Assembly: GCF_000732325.1 (NCBI RefSeq)
Contig: NZ_BBIW01000020.1
Coordinates: 1-63,008, forward strand
Source of the DNA: Paenibacillus sp. TCA20
GTDB lineage: Bacteria; Bacillota; Bacilli; Paenibacillales; Paenibacillaceae
Length of the DNA: 63,008 nt
Reading direction: 5' to 3'
Shown here: positions 48,101-57,525 of the stretch, one piece after another
How positions within the stretch are numbered: the first letter of the stretch is position 1
Layout: each line of letters starts with the position of its first letter
Notes under the pieces: generated by a model
What the model was told of the DNA's origin: nothing
Database searches by the model: none
The model's input: only the letters and a program-made list of their open reading frames with translations
Program-made: the position numbers and the translations under genes

Positions 48101-49684
48101 ATGTATTACGTGGGTATTGATTTCGGAACGACAAACAGCTCGATCGCCGTTATCGATAATGAAACGGGAGAAGTGAGGGTTATCGAGCTTGAAGGGGGAT
48201 ACTCTCCTGGGCGGCAACTGCTTCGCACAGTGCTATACTTTAATCCAGATGGTTCAGTTGAAGCAGAAGAAACGAGCGCTTACAACGATTCATTGCGAGG
48301 AATCATTTCGTTGAAACGGCACCTCATGAAGGACATCCATTATTCCAGGACCATAAACGAAAAGACGTACTCCTCCGATGAACTGGTTGGTTTGTTTTTG
48401 ACTGACCTATTAAGGCGTGCGCAACTTAATGCCAGCGATATTTCAAGACTCGTTATGAGTGTTCCTACTCATTATAACGAGGATTTAAAAAGCTTGATGG
48501 AAAGAGCCTGCAAGCGACTAGGCATTTCATCAGATGTCATATGGTTCATAGACGAGCCGATCGCCGTTCTCTGGGATTATAAAGACAGGTTCATCAGAGA
48601 AGAAACGATGCTAGTATTTGACTTTGGCGGTGGCACGTTGGACCTTGCTGTTATGAATAAAAGCGAAAATGCGAATGGCGTGGAAACGGCGGCTTCCATT
48701 TTGAAACAGTGGAATAACGGAAGTACCGATAATTATAGTCGTGGCAAGATCTTAGTCAAAAAGGGAATTGTCGTTGGCGGCGATGACATAGACATGATCA
48801 TTATTAAATTCATCATCGAAGAGGGTAAGAAGCAGGGGAATCCAGTATGCCAAGCTTTGGATTTAGCCATTTTTGACGATGAGAAACGGATAGAAAATTT
48901 AAAGCAGAACGAAATATACCCACTGCTGAAAAAGACTGCGGAGCGGATTAAGATTGCACTCTCCGAGGTAGAGGAGTACAGCACTTCAATGCCGCCACTG
49001 CTACCAAAGCACGATCGGGTAGGCATTCGTAGTATCAAGCTAACGCGCAGAGAGTTTGTAAGCCGCTGCCAACCTCTGTGGGATTACATCGAACAAGGGC
49101 TGCTGCAAATGAACCAGGAGATGAAGAAAAATGGTGAGTCTGGCTTTGAACGGATCGAGACGGTTCTATTGTCGGGGGGAAGCAGCCTAATTCCGCATGT
49201 ACATGATATCCTGGAAAAGTTACTTCCGAATGCCAAGCTCGGCATGGAGAAGCAATACCTGCAGACAGCGATTTGTCGCGGCAATGCAAGATACAGTTAT
49301 AACGATGGGGAGATTCTGGTTGACGATTCCGTAAATGCCGCGTACGGGATTTACAATCACCACGATAAAGAAACTGTCACTGTTATTCAGGAGAGTGACA
49401 CTTATCCGATCGAGGTGAAGAAGCGGATCGCTACGATGAGACCGCATCAGGATCAGATCGAAATCATTCCGATGGCCCGCAAGGGAGGCAAATATGAACC
49501 GTTGACCAAGGCGAATGGATCGGTCTATTATAGAATGAAAATTAGGCCGTCGAGTCGTTGCCGCGATCTTTCCCGCATCAGCGTCACGTTCCAGATAGAT
49601 AAGGCCCAAAAGCTGAAAATATCGGCCTACGATAATCTTTTTAAAGAAATGATTGGTGTGGAAGAGGTTGATTTGGAAGCCTAA
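48101..49684 (+). CDS. Hsp70/DnaK-like ATPase in the Mokosh operon
   Basis: 527 aa with a complete Hsp70-type nucleotide-binding domain. Phosphate-1 is GIDFGTTNSS (~5), the DEPIAVLWDY segment is near 149, phosphate-2 is VFDFGGGTLD (~173), and the adenosine motif is LLSGGSSLIPH (~354). The region after about residue 410 is short (about 115 aa) and strand-rich, with no clear helical lid, unlike true DnaK (about 610-640 aa). No dnaJ or grpE accompanies it. It is the last gene of the operon; a terminator follows at 49918. It is probably a dedicated chaperone or ATP switch for the neighbouring proteins. Confidence 0.85.
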   Translation: MYYVGIDFGTTNSSIAVIDNETGEVRVIELEGGYSPGRQLLRTVLYFNPDGSVEAEETSAYNDSLRGIISLKRHLMKDIHYSRTINEKTYSSDELVGLFLTDLLRRAQLNASDISRLVMSVPTHYNEDLKSLMERACKRLGISSDVIWFIDEPIAVLWDYKDRFIREETMLVFDFGGGTLDLAVMNKSENANGVETAASILKQWNNGSTDNYSRGKILVKKGIVVGGDDIDMIIIKFIIEEGKKQGNPVCQALDLAIFDDEKRIENLKQNEIYPLLKKTAERIKIALSEVEEYSTSMPPLLPKHDRVGIRSIKLTRREFVSRCQPLWDYIEQGLLQMNQEMKKNGESGFERIETVLLSGGSSLIPHVHDILEKLLPNAKLGMEKQYLQTAICRGNARYSYNDGEILVDDSVNAAYGIYNHHDKETVTVIQESDTYPIEVKKRIATMRPHQDQIEIIPMARKGGKYEPLTKANGSVYYRMKIRPSSRCRDLSRISVTFQIDKAQKLKISAYDNLFKEMIGVEEVDLEA

Positions 49685-49917
49685 CTCAGTTACTACATCT
49701 AAGTGTAAACTTCCAATGAAAGTGAAACATCAACTATAATATTTCGAACGATATGTGGACTAAGAAAGTTAGGAGCTAAGACGTATCGATAGGCAATTGT
49801 TCAAGCTCGTGTAGGATGAACCTCAGCTCAATACCCTGAATTTATAAGTTTTTTCAGTAATTATATGTCAATACGGTTCATTAGATTTACTGGAATACTG
49901 ATTATGAAGTGATATAG

Positions 49918-49953
49918 CGACCATGGACAAATAAATGTCTATGGTCGTTTTTT
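49918..49953 (+). terminator. Terminator after the Hsp70-like gene (copy 1 of a repeat)
   Basis: CGACCATGGACA (49918-49929) pairs with TGTCTATGGTCG (49936-49947) with one G-U, then six T. A nearly identical ~45-nt copy lies at 61930-61967. The rest of the 49685-50007 gap is AT-rich and I see no gene in it. Confidence 0.75.
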
Positions 49954-50007
49954 ATTATCAAGTGTCCAAGCCGTATCAGCATATCCTCCATTAGGAGGCG
50001 ATGCCGG

Positions 50008-50202
50008 GTGCATGTGAAACTGATTGCGGGCGACTCTAATGACAAAATACGCATGGCCTGTTATGATTATCTCCTAGAGAAGTTCAGGAGGGAGAAACAT
50101 GATCGCTATTTACGCCAGGGTGAGCACAGAAGAACAAGCAAAACATGGATTCAGCCTGAACGATCAGATTCGTCAGTGTCGGATGAAAGCGGAGACGAAT
50201 AA
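50008..50202 (+). CDS. Possible small protein overlapping the serine recombinase start
   Basis: GTG 50008 has TTAGGAGGCGAT 9 nt upstream. The first ~32 residues (HVKLIAGDSNDKIRMACYDYLLEKFRREK) look like real protein, while the rest overlaps the recombinase in another frame. It may be a short translated leader that couples to the recombinase. The family is unknown. Confidence 0.35.
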   Translation: MHVKLIAGDSNDKIRMACYDYLLEKFRREKHDRYLRQGEHRRTSKTWIQPERSDSSVSDESGDE

Positions 50203-51604
50203 AGTTAAAGAATATGTGGACGATGGGATATCTGGAGAGTTTCTAGATAGACCAGCCTTAACCAAATTACGGGAAGATGTTAGAGAAGGGATCATAAACA
50301 AAATCATATGTCTGGATCCCGACCGTTTATCGCGGAAATTAATGAACCAATTAATCATAACGGATGAGTTCGATAGAAGAGGAATAGAACTGGTATTCGT
50401 GAATGGAGAGTATTCCAAAACCCCGGAAGGAAACCTGTTCTATTCTATGCGTGGGGCGATAGCCGAATTTGAAAAATCCAAGATTAACGAACGAATGAGC
50501 CGCGGCAGACGAGAAAAAGCGCGACAAGGTAAAGTGTTGAGAGATTTTCAAGTCTACGGATATAGTTATGACAAAGAGTCGGAGCAATTCCTTGTCAATG
50601 AAGACGAAGCTGCAATCGTAAGATTAATTTTTGATTTATTTACACAGCCCAATACATTGGTTCAAGGTTTAAATGGTATCGCACTATATTTAACTAGCAA
50701 AGGTGTACCTACCAAACGAGGAGCTCCAGTATGGCATCGTCAAGTCGTTAGACAAATCATAATGAATCGAGCCTATATTGGCGAGTTTTATCAGAATCGT
50801 TGGAATACCGAAGGAATGCTTGGCAACAAGCATAGAAAAGATGAGGAAAAGGTTCCAATGAGGGAGAGGCCAAAGAGTGATTGGATCCTGATACCTTGCC
50901 CTCCCATTATCGAAGAGGCCCAGTTTGAACACGCCCAGAGACTGCTTTCAGAATCACGTCGAAGATGGGCACAGAAGAGTAAGCATCCATATTTATTAAG
51001 TGGCTTGCTTAGATGCGGAGACTGCGGCAATACAATGACCGGACGATTATCAAATAATTGGGGCAAAAAGGTCCCTGAATATACAGATATTAAAAATACA
51101 GCCGGTGCAAAACAAAAAGGCTGTGGTAGAAGAATTAAAGCCCAGATGATCGAAGATCAAGTATGGGAGCAAGTCGCTGGTTGGTTAAATAATCCTGACG
51201 AAATTGCCGCGGCGTTGCAGCAGGAGAAAACAAAAGAGCCTTTTGAAGCTGGAGAAATAGCTAGGCTTGAAAAGGAAATCGAAAAAACTAAAAACGCCCG
51301 AAAAAAATTAATCAAGTTATTTGCAGCCAGTGAAGACGGTATTGGGGAAGAGGAAATCCGGCAGGAATTGAAGGAGTTAACTCAGAAAGAGGAAGCTCTG
51401 AATAACCAACTAGCCGAGTTATCGGATATGTTGAATTCTACACAGAACAATGAGTATAACATTAACGTCCTAATGGAAGCCGTTCAGTATTATCTGTCAA
51501 AAGGGCAAGACGAACTATCGTTTGAAGAGAAGCGGGATTTAATCCGGCAGGTTGTAAGGGAAATACGGGTGTATGAGGATTCGGTTGAGATTTTTACGTT
51601 TTAA
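50099..51604 (+). CDS. Large serine recombinase (integrase)
   Basis: 501 aa. The resolvase domain starts IYARVSTEEQ, with catalytic Ser near residue 9, and continues with the DPDRLSR block (~75) and GAIAEFEKSKINERM (~120). A recombinase domain (~155-260), a zinc ribbon CGDCG...GCGRR (~307-345) and a long charged coiled coil (~380-465) follow. AGGAGGG precedes ATG 50099. Such enzymes integrate phages and mobile islands. No phage structural genes are near, so it probably mobilises, or once mobilised, part of this defence island. Its attachment sites were not identified. Confidence 0.9.
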   Translation: MIAIYARVSTEEQAKHGFSLNDQIRQCRMKAETNKVKEYVDDGISGEFLDRPALTKLREDVREGIINKIICLDPDRLSRKLMNQLIITDEFDRRGIELVFVNGEYSKTPEGNLFYSMRGAIAEFEKSKINERMSRGRREKARQGKVLRDFQVYGYSYDKESEQFLVNEDEAAIVRLIFDLFTQPNTLVQGLNGIALYLTSKGVPTKRGAPVWHRQVVRQIIMNRAYIGEFYQNRWNTEGMLGNKHRKDEEKVPMRERPKSDWILIPCPPIIEEAQFEHAQRLLSESRRRWAQKSKHPYLLSGLLRCGDCGNTMTGRLSNNWGKKVPEYTDIKNTAGAKQKGCGRRIKAQMIEDQVWEQVAGWLNNPDEIAAALQQEKTKEPFEAGEIARLEKEIEKTKNARKKLIKLFAASEDGIGEEEIRQELKELTQKEEALNNQLAELSDMLNSTQNNEYNINVLMEAVQYYLSKGQDELSFEEKRDLIRQVVREIRVYEDSVEIFTF

Positions 51605-51762
51605 TACCGGATTGATTCAGGAACGAACCAAGTGTGGCCTGGTAGGATGTATGGATTGAAATTTGGAGCAGCGGCTTGGCGTTTATCCCATTCTAAAAAG
51701 ATGAAACCTGCTGGTTACTTGCAATGAACTCGGTGATAGTAACTAAAACAAAGCATTGCTAG

Positions 51763-51993
51763 TATCAACTCCCCGAGCATGAATATCTCTATGCCTTTGC
51801 AGGGAAGTCCTGGGGCAAGAAGGAAGCTGTGTCCTTGTTTGATGACCGTTTTCAACAGTACGATCATCAGCACACGAAACATAACTATGCAGGATATGTA
51901 CTAATGCGCGGTGAATTATTGGCCGCGCATTCTTTTTATTTATTTCACACTACTAGAATAATTGAGTTTTTTCAGTTCAAAAGGTTAATCTGA
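51763..51993 (+). pseudogene. Possible gene remnant, 76 open codons without a start
   Basis: The frame after TAG 51760 is open to TGA 51993 and reads as protein-like sequence (HEYLYAFAGKSWGKKEAVSL, then DDRFQQYDHQHTKHN). It has no start codon or ribosome site, and its 3' part overlaps a terminator hairpin. It may be the end of a gene cut by an insertion. Apart from this and the hairpin, the 51605-52299 gap shows no gene. Confidence 0.3.
51903..51938 (+). terminator. Hairpin terminator downstream of the serine recombinase
   Basis: AATGCGCGG (51903-51911) and CCGCGCATT (51923-51931) are perfectly complementary around an 11-nt loop and are followed by CTTTTTATT. It is GC-rich and strong, and insulates the next operon from upstream transcription. 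Confidence 0.7.
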
Positions 51994-52144
51994 ACCGTTA
52001 AGAACGACACTAATTTTTACGTAACAGTAACACGTTGTAACAGGGCAAGGAACCACCGTTGCTCATCGAACAAACAGCGCCGGGCGACTTCTCAACTAGT
52101 ACATATTTTGAACCTTAAAATACTCTCTACAAAATTCTACAGTA

Positions 52145-52158
52145 TTCGACATATCGAA
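52145..52158 (+). promoter_or_regulatory. Palindrome upstream of the second WYL regulator
   Basis: TTCGACATATCGAA is a 5-bp inverted repeat around CATA, about 140 bp before the WYL gene in an AT-rich non-coding stretch. A TATAGT hexamer preceded by TG stands at 52264. The palindrome is a plausible operator, but this rests on one copy. Confidence 0.3.
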
Positions 52159-52299
52159 AAGTGTAATATTAGATCATATGTCATGGATAATTGTAACTAG
52201 GATGAATCCGAAATTAGTTAAGTGAAATCTTACTAACCCCAATATATGTCCATCCGGTTGTGATATAGTTGAAAAAACTGTTTAAGAAGGGGATATTGC

Positions 52300-53217
52300 T
52301 TGAACCTTGATTTTAACGGTAATAAAGGATTTCGTCTATTGAATATGCACGAACTGCTCAATAGAGGCGAACTCATCAAGAAGGCAGAGCTTGCCAAGCG
52401 ATACGGAGTAACAGAAAAAACGATTCAACGTGACATTGACGAATTAAGAGTGTATTTGGCAGACACCCGTTTTGCGGAAGGGGAGGTATCCATTATTTAT
52501 GATAGATTTCGTTCAGGATACTACCTTGTCCGTATGGAGCGCGAGTGGATTACTAACGAAGAGGTTTTAGCTGTATGTAAAATCCTTCTAGAGAGCCGGG
52601 CGTTTTGCAAGGAAGAGTTGGATGCGCTTGTCGCAAAATTATTAGCGCAGGTAACGTTAAATGACCGCAAGCAGGTCGAGAACATGATCCGTAGTGAACA
52701 GTTTTATTATGTTCCATTGAGGCATGGCAAGAAGCTTCTCGGGACAATATGGGAACTTTCGCAGTATATAACTCAAAACGAAGTAATCCGGATTACTTAT
52801 GTCCGCAAAGATGGTGTGGAGCGGGAGCATGAATTGAAGCCGGTCGCCATTATGTTTTCAGAATACTATTTCTATCTGGTTGCTTTTATGGCCGATGATC
52901 GCCATGATTTCCCTACGGTGTTTCGTGTGGATAGGATCGAAAGGTTTCAAAGTTCTGGAGCCAAATTTAAAGTGCCATATAAGGACAAGTTCAACGATGG
53001 AGAGTTTCGCAAACGGGTACAGTTCATGTACTCAGGAGAATTGCGAAGGGTGAAGTTTAAGTTTAGCGGTGATTCTATTGATGCTGTGCTGGACAGGCTT
53101 CCGACGGCAGAGATATTATCGGAAAATCAAGGGATTTATGTGATTTCTGTCGAAGTATACGGAAATGGTGTCGATATGTGGATGCGAAGTCAGGGAGAGA
53201 AGGTTGAGGTGCTATAG
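52300..53217 (+). CDS. WYL-domain transcriptional regulator heading the dynamin/HerA operon
   Basis: 305 aa. A winged HTH spans about residues 10-65 (KKAELAKRYGVTEKTIQRDIDELR). The WYL domain at about 150-215 contains IRITYVRKDG, KPVAIMFSEYYFYLVAF and FRVDRIERF, and a WCX-like C-terminus follows. The start is TTG 52300 with AAGAAGGGGAT upstream. The first dynamin gene begins 6 nt after its stop, so the regulator is co-transcribed with the effectors. It probably represses the operon until a ligand binds, by analogy with WYL proteins in other defence systems. Confidence 0.85.
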   Translation: MNLDFNGNKGFRLLNMHELLNRGELIKKAELAKRYGVTEKTIQRDIDELRVYLADTRFAEGEVSIIYDRFRSGYYLVRMEREWITNEEVLAVCKILLESRAFCKEELDALVAKLLAQVTLNDRKQVENMIRSEQFYYVPLRHGKKLLGTIWELSQYITQNEVIRITYVRKDGVEREHELKPVAIMFSEYYFYLVAFMADDRHDFPTVFRVDRIERFQSSGAKFKVPYKDKFNDGEFRKRVQFMYSGELRRVKFKFSGDSIDAVLDRLPTAEILSENQGIYVISVEVYGNGVDMWMRSQGEKVEVL

Positions 53218-53223
53218 CAACGA

Positions 53224-54585
53224 ATGGAAATTAATCTGCGAAACAATTTTATAACCTCACATAGCTTGATATCGCATCCGCTAAAGAGGGCGAAGAAAAA
53301 AACTAGGATTCAATACTATGTCATACTCGAATATCTTGTGAACCGATGTGCAGGTTTTGCCGAATACTCGAAAGCTCGGTTATCACAATACCATGCAATG
53401 CTTATCGGAGATGAGAGTGCACTTGTCTTAACTGATGGGAATCGTGAACGCATGATTCGTTCAATGGTCAATGACTGGTTAAGACCATGGATGTGGAAAT
53501 ATCGCTTCTGGCTTATGTGTGACATTGCGCTTATCGCAGCGGATAAAAACGCAATTGACAAAGCTCTAAAGATCTTAATGGGATACTTGAACAAACGGCA
53601 GTCTGCAGCAATAGGTAACCTGGTGTCTGCCTTATTTACTGATGAGACTATCCCGCAAAAGCTATTGTTTGCAGAGGGGTTGATTCACCAGTTTCGGTTA
53701 AACCGAAGATTTGTTGCTCAACAAGAAATACGAATTTTGATTACAGCCAACATGAGCGCTGGCAAGTCTACGCTTATCAATGCCCTGATCGGCAAGCAGG
53801 TTGCCCGAACGTCACAAGAAGCTTGCACAGCGAACCTATGTTACTTATTCAACAAGCCGGTTGAAGATGGATCGATTCATTTGCTCGGTCCGCGGCTCAA
53901 TCTGTATGCAGCATACGACGATCTGATGAATGCGGGGCGAGCAGGCAGCAGTGAGATCGCCTCTTTTTTCCGTTCTTTCGTACATTCGGATTCGCCAAGT
54001 CGAATTTGTCTGATCGATACTCCCGGTGTAAATTCCGCGATCAATCGAGAGCATGGCGAACGTACTCGTAGTGCGCTGCGTGAAGAGCATTACGACAAGC
54101 TCATCTATGTACTAAATGCTAACCAGCTCGGGACAGACGAGGAGATACGTTATTTAAAATACGTTTCCGAATATGTACCAAAGGACAAGGTCATTTTCGT
54201 GTTAAATAAGCTTGATAATTTCAAAAGTGCAGACGATTCCATCGCCTCAAGCATTGAGGGTGTCCGAAATGATTTGCTTCATCTTGGATTTGAAGAGCCT
54301 GTAATATGCCCGTTGTCTGCATACTTCGCACTATTGTTGAAAATGAAGATGTATGGCGAGGCCATGACTGAGGATGAGCAGGATGCGTATGACTACTATG
54401 TAAAAAAATTCAGCAGGGCTGAGTATGACCTGCCTGTCTACCTTCCTAAATCCAGCGCTCAAGTGCAGGCAGCAGAAGACAAGCAATCGGCACTAGCAGT
54501 GAGTAGCGGGCTTTACGGTCTGGAAAACATACTATACGGAGGAAAGACCGATGAAAAAAGTATTCGTGAAATACAATCCATATAA
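53224..54585 (+). CDS. Dynamin-like GTPase 1
   Basis: 453 aa. After an N-terminal helical region (~1-165) comes a dynamin-family G domain: G1 ANMSAGKSTLIN (~175), G3 DTPGVN (~263) and G4 NKLD (~327). The SxGKST P-loop with a preceding Met/Ser is typical of bacterial dynamin-like proteins. The C-terminus is short, without an obvious long stalk or membrane paddle, so it probably needs the larger partner. Its 3' end overlaps dynamin 2 by 35 nt. Paired dynamins occur in LeoA/LeoBC (Eleos) systems, but the accompanying genes here differ. Confidence 0.82.
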   Translation: MEINLRNNFITSHSLISHPLKRAKKKTRIQYYVILEYLVNRCAGFAEYSKARLSQYHAMLIGDESALVLTDGNRERMIRSMVNDWLRPWMWKYRFWLMCDIALIAADKNAIDKALKILMGYLNKRQSAAIGNLVSALFTDETIPQKLLFAEGLIHQFRLNRRFVAQQEIRILITANMSAGKSTLINALIGKQVARTSQEACTANLCYLFNKPVEDGSIHLLGPRLNLYAAYDDLMNAGRAGSSEIASFFRSFVHSDSPSRICLIDTPGVNSAINREHGERTRSALREEHYDKLIYVLNANQLGTDEEIRYLKYVSEYVPKDKVIFVLNKLDNFKSADDSIASSIEGVRNDLLHLGFEEPVICPLSAYFALLLKMKMYGEAMTEDEQDAYDYYVKKFSRAEYDLPVYLPKSSAQVQAAEDKQSALAVSSGLYGLENILYGGKTDEKSIREIQSI

Positions 54586-56872
54586 GCTTGAAACGGAAAT
54601 CACTGTTGAAGGGAAACGTTTGGCACAAAACAGCAAGCTTGGCGAGAAAGCTGCCGACGGCTCCCGATTGCAGGATTGGGTAGAGGAACTCCCGCGCATC
54701 CTTATCGACGAGTACAATGACACGGAGTTTGAAGTTACGTTCCACGGCACGCTGCTCGACTACGAGGACTTGGTCGATGTATTCACTAAAGCATATGAGA
54801 AGAATGATTTAAGAGCAACGATTAAGCGTAAGGCTGCCAAAGAAACATCGGATAAGGAAGCTCTCATCAATGATGTGTTCAAACAAGTCCAGCAAGGTCC
54901 GTTCGATGAGTTGAAGGATGTGGAGATCGTGAGCGCATTCGAGCATGCCAAGAGCAGCGATTTTGAGGTTTGTGTGGTCGCAACGATGAGCGCCGGCAAA
55001 TCCACGCTGATCAACTCGGTGCTCGGCGTAAAGCTGATGCCCTCCAAGCAAGAAGCCTGTACTGCTATTATTACACGGATTAAGGATATCACCCAAGACG
55101 CAGTGCCATTCAAAGCGGAAGTTTATAATAAAGAGGACGAGCTGGCTGAGACGCACGCCAAATTAACATATCCGATCATGGAACGATTGAATGCCAGCGA
55201 GAATGTTTCCGCTATCCATGTCTCAGGAAATATTCCATTCGTTTCGTCGGAGGATGTTTCTCTTGTACTAATCGATACGCCGGGGCCAAACAATTCACGC
55301 GACCCCAGACATAAGAAGGTCCAGAGCGAGCTTCTTGGCAAGTCATCCAAAGCGCTAGTCCTTTACATTATGACAGGCGAATTCGGTACGGACGATGACA
55401 ATGCACTGTTGAGTCGGGTCGCTGAGAGCATGAGTGTCGGGGGCAAGCAGTCGAAGGACAGATTTATCTTCGTTGTCAATAAACTGGATGACCGCAAGAA
55501 AGAGGATGGCGATACGAGCCAAACGTTAGAGCGTGTACGTGCTTACCTGAAAAACCATGGTATAGCGAATCCGAATTTGTTCCCTGCTTCCGCCTTGCCT
55601 GCGCTGAACATCAGGCTCATTGCAAGCGGAGCGGACGTGGATGTGGACACGATCGATGAGACGGAGATGAAGATCAAGAAGTTGAACCGCAACGAATCCT
55701 TGCATTTTGAATCGTATGCCGCGCTCCCCCCAAGCATTCGCGGCGAGATCAACGAACAGCTTGCGGCTACAAGAGCAGCATGGAACGGCAGAGCTAATGA
55801 AAATCCGGATGAAGCATTAATTCATACCGGCGTCGTTTCTATCGAAGCAGCTATTCGTCAGTATGTGCAGAAATACGCCAAAACGGCAAAAGTTAAAAAT
55901 ATAGTGGATACGTTTTTGCACAAGTTAGACGAGGTGGGCGCCTTTGAGGAAACAAAGCGTGAGCTTGCTCAAAATCGCGAGGAAAGCAAACGGATCGTGA
56001 GCTTGATCGATTCGATCCGCAAGAAGATGGACGATGCACGTGATGCGAAGAAATTTAGGGAAAACGTTGATGATGCTATTACCAAGGTGAAAAAGTCTTC
56101 CGAAGTAGTCGTTGAAGAAGTAATAGAGAAGTTCCAAAGCAAGATCACCAAGCGTATCGACGATTCGCGAGGTCAGGAGATTTTACATGATGAGGTCAAG
56201 GACGAAGTTGATCGGTTGAATAAGTTCGCAAAGAAATTAGAACCGGATTTCGAAGAAGATCTTGATGATCTCATCCGAAATGACTTAGAAGAGACTGGAA
56301 ACGCCTTGTTAGCCGAATATCAGAAAAAGCTTCGCTCTTTGCTTGAAGAGGTGGATACCAAGGATCTCAATGGTATAACCATTGATCCTTTTAAGATAAT
56401 GAATGGAAGTGTCCAGGCACTCGATTATTCCGTAAAGCATCTTGAACATGAAGAAGAGCGGGTTGTGGGTCAGGAAAGTTATGAAGTAAAAGAACGTACA
56501 AGAGGCTGGTTTAAAGGCATTGTTTTTTGGCCTAAGGATGAATATGTCACCAAGTACAGGGATATTCGTAAAACCATTCGCTACATTAAAGGCGATGAAC
56601 TGGCGCAATGGTATTTAACCCCTGTACAGGAAAGCTTATACGATAACGGCGATGCTGCTAAAGAATATGCAATTCAGCAGTCGGAACGAATCGCAGCACG
56701 CTTTAACAAAGAGTTTGTGCGGCTTGATGGTATACTCAAGGAAAAGCTTGCCGAACTGGAGAGTTATGCTACCGATAAAGAAAAAGCCGAGGAACGTATT
56801 AAGGAATCGGAACGCAAGCTGAGCTGGCTGGAGCAGATCAAGGCCAAAGTGGAACTAATAGTGGAAATCTAA
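54551..56872 (+). CDS. Dynamin-like GTPase 2
   Basis: 773 aa with GGAGG before ATG 54551. The G domain has TMSAGKSTLINSV (~143), switch DTPGPNNSRDP (~243) and NKLD (~310). The C-terminal 300 residues are strongly helical and charged (repeated E/K-rich heptads about 475-600 and 730-770), as expected for a dynamin stalk. No clear transmembrane helix is present. It overlaps GTPase 1 and precedes the membrane protein gene by 13 nt. The two GTPases probably co-assemble on membrane and remodel it during infection. That role is inferred from the family. Confidence 0.85.
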   Translation: MKKVFVKYNPYKLETEITVEGKRLAQNSKLGEKAADGSRLQDWVEELPRILIDEYNDTEFEVTFHGTLLDYEDLVDVFTKAYEKNDLRATIKRKAAKETSDKEALINDVFKQVQQGPFDELKDVEIVSAFEHAKSSDFEVCVVATMSAGKSTLINSVLGVKLMPSKQEACTAIITRIKDITQDAVPFKAEVYNKEDELAETHAKLTYPIMERLNASENVSAIHVSGNIPFVSSEDVSLVLIDTPGPNNSRDPRHKKVQSELLGKSSKALVLYIMTGEFGTDDDNALLSRVAESMSVGGKQSKDRFIFVVNKLDDRKKEDGDTSQTLERVRAYLKNHGIANPNLFPASALPALNIRLIASGADVDVDTIDETEMKIKKLNRNESLHFESYAALPPSIRGEINEQLAATRAAWNGRANENPDEALIHTGVVSIEAAIRQYVQKYAKTAKVKNIVDTFLHKLDEVGAFEETKRELAQNREESKRIVSLIDSIRKKMDDARDAKKFRENVDDAITKVKKSSEVVVEEVIEKFQSKITKRIDDSRGQEILHDEVKDEVDRLNKFAKKLEPDFEEDLDDLIRNDLEETGNALLAEYQKKLRSLLEEVDTKDLNGITIDPFKIMNGSVQALDYSVKHLEHEEERVVGQESYEVKERTRGWFKGIVFWPKDEYVTKYRDIRKTIRYIKGDELAQWYLTPVQESLYDNGDAAKEYAIQQSERIAARFNKEFVRLDGILKEKLAELESYATDKEKAEERIKESERKLSWLEQIKAKVELIVEI

Positions 56873-56885
56873 GGGGGGCACCATC

Positions 56886-57521
56886 GTGGCTATTACGAAT
56901 GCTTTTATAAACGCAGTTGAAGCAGGAAATGTCCGAAGTATCCGTATTATGATGAAAGATAGCCTGCTTGTTGACCCGACATTTGCTGAATTCAACCAAA
57001 TGGAACAGTATGCTCGAAATATAAACGGGCTTTATGATGAACATGACGGTCGGGAGCTTAAAGAGGATAAAACTTCCTGGAACGACGACTACATGAATAA
57101 ACTAATGGTTCAGGTTGTCGGCAACTTCTCGCACGACCGGATCAGCCGTCTCAAGGAGATCGTTAGACATCTACGCCCGGTTGCTTCAAATACACCAGCA
57201 AGACATTCAAACGGCAACGGGATCAGTAGTGTTCCCGGTAATAGCAGTAGCAGAATGGATGTTGCTAATAATGGTAACTATCCCTTTCGCCAACCCTCCA
57301 GCAATTCATGGAGATCATCGCCTCCCAGTTCCCGGCAACAGCAGTGGATTGGTAAGCAAAATAAGCGATTGCGTACTACCAGAGTCACAACAGGAGCCCT
57401 CGCAGGCGGAGTCGTTGTCGGTACGGCCACAGCCATTGGCGGAGGCAGCTTTATCGCAGGTGCTGCTGTCGGAGCGGTCGTCGTTGGGGCAGCAGTATTC
57501 ATTGCAACGCACAGGAGGTAG
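56886..57521 (+). CDS. Glycine-zipper membrane protein of unknown family
   Basis: 211 aa, GTG 56886 behind AAGGGGGG. Residues 1-95 are a soluble helical domain (FINAVEAGNVRSIRIMMKD...), 100-160 a Ser/Asn/Pro-rich linker, and about 168-208 a Gly/Ala/Val-rich hydrophobic hairpin (GALAGGVVVGTATAIGGG, then AAVGAVVVGAAVFIA) ending in HRR. This looks like a tandem glycine-zipper insertion, able to oligomerise in membrane. It lies between the dynamin pair and the HerA-type ATPase, suggesting that it links them at the membrane or forms a pore. I do not recognise the N-terminal domain. Confidence 0.75.
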   Translation: MAITNAFINAVEAGNVRSIRIMMKDSLLVDPTFAEFNQMEQYARNINGLYDEHDGRELKEDKTSWNDDYMNKLMVQVVGNFSHDRISRLKEIVRHLRPVASNTPARHSNGNGISSVPGNSSSRMDVANNGNYPFRQPSSNSWRSSPPSSRQQQWIGKQNKRLRTTRVTTGALAGGVVVGTATAIGGGSFIAGAAVGAVVVGAAVFIATHRR

Positions 57522-57525
57522 TCGT

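Noticed and set aside
57115..57525. N-terminal extension of the HerA-type ATPase by 137 residues
   Set aside because: It lies wholly inside the glycine-zipper gene in another frame and reads as low-quality protein; AGGAGGTA precedes ATG 57526.
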